From the NCBI RefSeq assembly GCF_051106095.1, contig NC_135793.1, positions 4,135,501 to 4,199,500 on the forward strand: DNA of 64,000 nt. Reading direction: 5' to 3'. The stretch's first letter is position 1. Each line of letters opens with the position of its first letter. The position numbers and the translations under genes are program-made. The notes beneath the pieces are model-generated. The model did no database searches. It was not told the origin of the DNA and saw nothing but the letters and a program-made list of their open reading frames with translations. This document shows positions 61,440 to 64,000 of the stretch, piece after piece. The DNA is from Pogona vitticeps. Taxonomy: Eukaryota > Chordata > Lepidosauria > Squamata > Agamidae.

Positions 61440-63630
61440 GGTTCAATCCTTAATATCTTTAATTAAAGGTTCATAGAACTTCCGTTGGAAGGTAGGCCTG
61501 AGACTCCGGGATCGGTGGCTGAGCATGCTGAATGAAGCCTACTGCGTTTTGGCATCAGAAAAGGTTTTCTCAGTTTTGGAAAAACACAATGAGAATTTGT
61601 ACAAACGAAACCTCAGAAGAAAAATGCAACCTTTTGACAAAATATAAAGACAGACATTGGCAGCCCTTTTGGGCAACTCATCATCTGTAAGTACAGGAAT
61701 CGGCTTTGATTATGCAGTTCACAATGCACCATTTTGGAAGTAGTCAAATCCGAATGTTTTCCCTTCCGGCAACAGAATGATTTGTTTGTAATGGATTTGC
61801 ACCAATAGCATCATATGGAAACTGCACAGCAATAGAGGCAAATTGATGTGGGCTTACCTCAAAAGTAAAAATGCCAGTGGATCCTGTTACAAACAGTATG
61901 TATGTTTATTATTACCCTATTCTGTATTAAGTTCTTCAACTATGGTTTCTGTATACACAGATATTAAGATGTCCAATGAAAAATGGCAGAGGAAGAAATT
62001 AAAAAACATGGACTTTTTTTTACAAGTTTTGAATGTCACATAATCACATTAACCATTCTGCTAAATAACAAGCATAATTTTCATTCACGCACAGCTAAAT
62101 ACAGCAATTTTGTCACGTTTCATTACAGTGCATACAACAGAAAGCTAGGAAAAAGTGTACACTATAATCTTACCCTGGAGGCTCTGAATTTTTTTAATCC
62201 AGCATGCAGATTGAGACTGTGAATTTTGTCACCAGTAAAAATTATTTTATTCATCTTGCTACAGAGCAAAATGAAAAGAAAAGCTTCCTTTTTTTTACTT
62301 TCAGCCTCCAGTTTCTGTTACAGTAGTCAAAACGGTAAAACCAGTTAAGAAAATGAGGTTTTTCATTTTACAAAGTCACACCCTTATTATTTTTTACAGG
62401 ATTTCCCCCACCCCATTGCTTATTTGTATAATCTGCCTAAAAATATAAGGCAATAGAAAAAAGATTACATCACAGGTTTTGATCAAAATTATCAGTTTAC
62501 TTGTAAGAACTCTATAGCTCCTATACATTGTACTTGTAATTCTAATGCATGACACAGTACAAATTAAGGACTCCAGATTGTAAGCAAATGGTTCTGTATG
62601 CATGATTTTATTTTTCTGGTGCAGGACATCATTTTGAACTGTACCTCTTACAGTAGAAAAGCAAAGAAAGGAGGAAAAAATAAATATAATCTGCACCCGA
62701 GAGATCTTGCTGCAAAGTGTTGCTGGAATATTTCATTCTGCCTCTGGGCATCCAGAGAGCGGATTACATTTTTGTAGCAGTCCTGCTAAAAGCACTGCTG
62801 ACCTCCCCACTTTAAAACCTGATTTTAAAAACACTGCACAACCTTGAAACCCAGTATCCCAACCTATCCTCAGAGCTGGAGAACCACAGACAATTCCTTG
62901 ATGTATTACTGAAGACGCATAGCTAAATCTCTTGCTTCAAGGTAATTCATGTACCCTTTGCATTTTATTAAAATGCCTGCCTGCCCTTGAATAAGATTTA
63001 AAAAATGCAAAGCAAGGTTTCCTGTCACTTGTCACATCCCCAAGAGAGAAAATAATCTGAATGGATGACTTTTTAAGTAGTAAGGGAAGGATTGAAAGTT
63101 ATGCAGTGCTGATTTGCTTATTTTTAAGATGCCATCCTAAGCGCTCCCAAGGAGAAAATCCCAAGGAAGCAGCTGGACTTGCTTCTAAGTAGATATGCTT
63201 AAGATTGGCAGAATATGAAGGAGAGGAACCACAGCTTAGTGGTAGTGCCCACAAGTTTGCAAATACGGATTTAACCCTCAGCCATCTTCAGATAAAAGAA
63301 TCGGGGGGGAGGCCCTTCTTTAAAACCTCAGAAGGCTCACGGTGGTCTAGGCACATTGCTGGATAAACTCGGCATATATATCCAGAGAAAGCTGCGCTTT
63401 TAAGAACGATATAGGCCAAGTTAGTTGAAATTTATCTTCCAAATTAGTAGAAATGCACTGAACTCCCAGGAATCAACTCAGGCCAATTCTGTTTGTATGA
63501 TATATGTTAGCACATGTCCAGCACCTGATTAGCAAGGGTAAATTACCTTGCTGTATTCAGAACAGCAATGACGAGTCTAGCCAATTTAAGGGATAAAGCT
63601 AGAAGCTATGGTTCCCTAAGGCGTTTAAAC
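61440..63630. other. Unassigned AT-rich region
   Basis: No frame with a recognisable domain and no repeat I can name. A few TTTATT hexamers (for example near 62247) would be poly(A) signals for a - strand gene, so it could be the 3' UTR of a convergent neighbour outside the window. That is conjecture. Confidence 0.4.
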
Positions 63631-63633
63631 TTA

Positions 63634-63995
63634 CAGTAGAACCCCCCTTATCTGTGGGATCGGTCTCGTTTGATTCACTTATTCACGGTCTGAAAATATT
63701 AAAAGAAAAATCCTAGAAATACACATTTCTAACAATGAAGTTAACAGAATTGGCCACTAGGGGGAGCCAGATATTCAATGTATAGTATTCAGTATTATAT
63801 AGTATTAAAATAGTTCTTCACACTGGTACAAACCTGATGAAGTGGTGTTTTGTGAATTGTAGGGTGTTTTTTTTTAGTGATCTAGAAGAGTATCAGCTAT
63901 TTTTGCATCTCTATTTTTTTAAAACTAATCCACATTTTTCAGCATGTACAAAGGGGGCTTGGAACCGATCCACCATGGATATGGGAGTCCTACTG
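63634..63995. mobile_element. Tigger-like MITE, CAGTAGGACCC family (copy 3)
   Basis: CAGTAGAACCCCCCTTATCTG and CCATGGATATGGGAGTCCTACTG are inverted ends between TA dinucleotides (63632-63633, 63996-63997), 362 bp. The inner GGGATCGGTCTCGTTTGATT and GGAACCGATCCACC also pair. Confidence 0.75.
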
Positions 63996-64000
63996 TATCT

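Noticed and set aside
1-64000. CRISPR arrays, bacterial genes, endogenous retroviruses or LTR elements, Polinton-like elements
   Set aside because: None seen. Repeats are microsatellites, SINEs, LINE ends and MITEs; the only large foreign frame is BovB.

Overview
The window is nuclear DNA of a squamate reptile (lizard or snake). Three things point there: spliced vertebrate genes with GT-AG introns, a BovB/RTE LINE close to its full 3' half, and a Sauria SINE that shares the BovB tail. CR1/L2-type LINE ends, many short palindromic DNA transposons (MITEs) and CpG-island promoters fit the same picture. There are no bacterial-type operons, CRISPR arrays or plasmid features, and I saw no retroviral or LTR-type element.

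Two host genes lie head to tail on the + strand. The first (promoter about 1-920, coding 925-36952) is a complete 21-exon gene of the AP180/CALM clathrin-adaptor family. My exon chain is open throughout, all junctions are GT-AG, and it gives 1,989 nt, or 662 codons plus a stop. The product has an N-terminal ANTH domain for PI(4,5)P2 binding and a long unstructured tail with DIF/DLF, FxxVF-type and NPF peptides. It is closer to PICALM than to SNAP91, yet it sits beside VBP1 rather than at the known PICALM locus, so I read it as a third family member (PICALM-like). The second gene (promoter about 49540-49748, coding 49749-58491) is VBP1, prefoldin subunit 3. It has six exons and 205 codons plus a stop.

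Layout. 1-1260: CpG-island promoter and exon 1. 1055-10975: 9.9-kb first intron with several SINEs and a near-perfect 71-nt hairpin at 7466-7536. 10976-36952: exons 2-21 with MITE- and SINE-bearing introns, including a fold-back repeat of about 200-bp arms in intron 16. 36953 to about 40130: 3' UTR with several poly(A) signals. 40157-49540: about 9 kb intergenic, holding the BovB copy, MITEs, SINEs and microsatellites. 49540-50290: VBP1 CpG island with NRF-1, CCAAT, GC-box and YY1 motifs. 50290-58491: remaining VBP1 introns and exons. 58492 to about 59515: VBP1 3' UTR. 59515-64000: intergenic DNA or the tail of an unseen neighbour, with two more MITEs.

The two genes do not form a pathway. One serves clathrin-coated vesicle formation and cargo or SNARE sorting; the other is part of the hexameric prefoldin chaperone that passes unfolded actin and tubulin to CCT. 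Their linkage matters as synteny: it marks the PICALM-like gene as distinct from PICALM proper.
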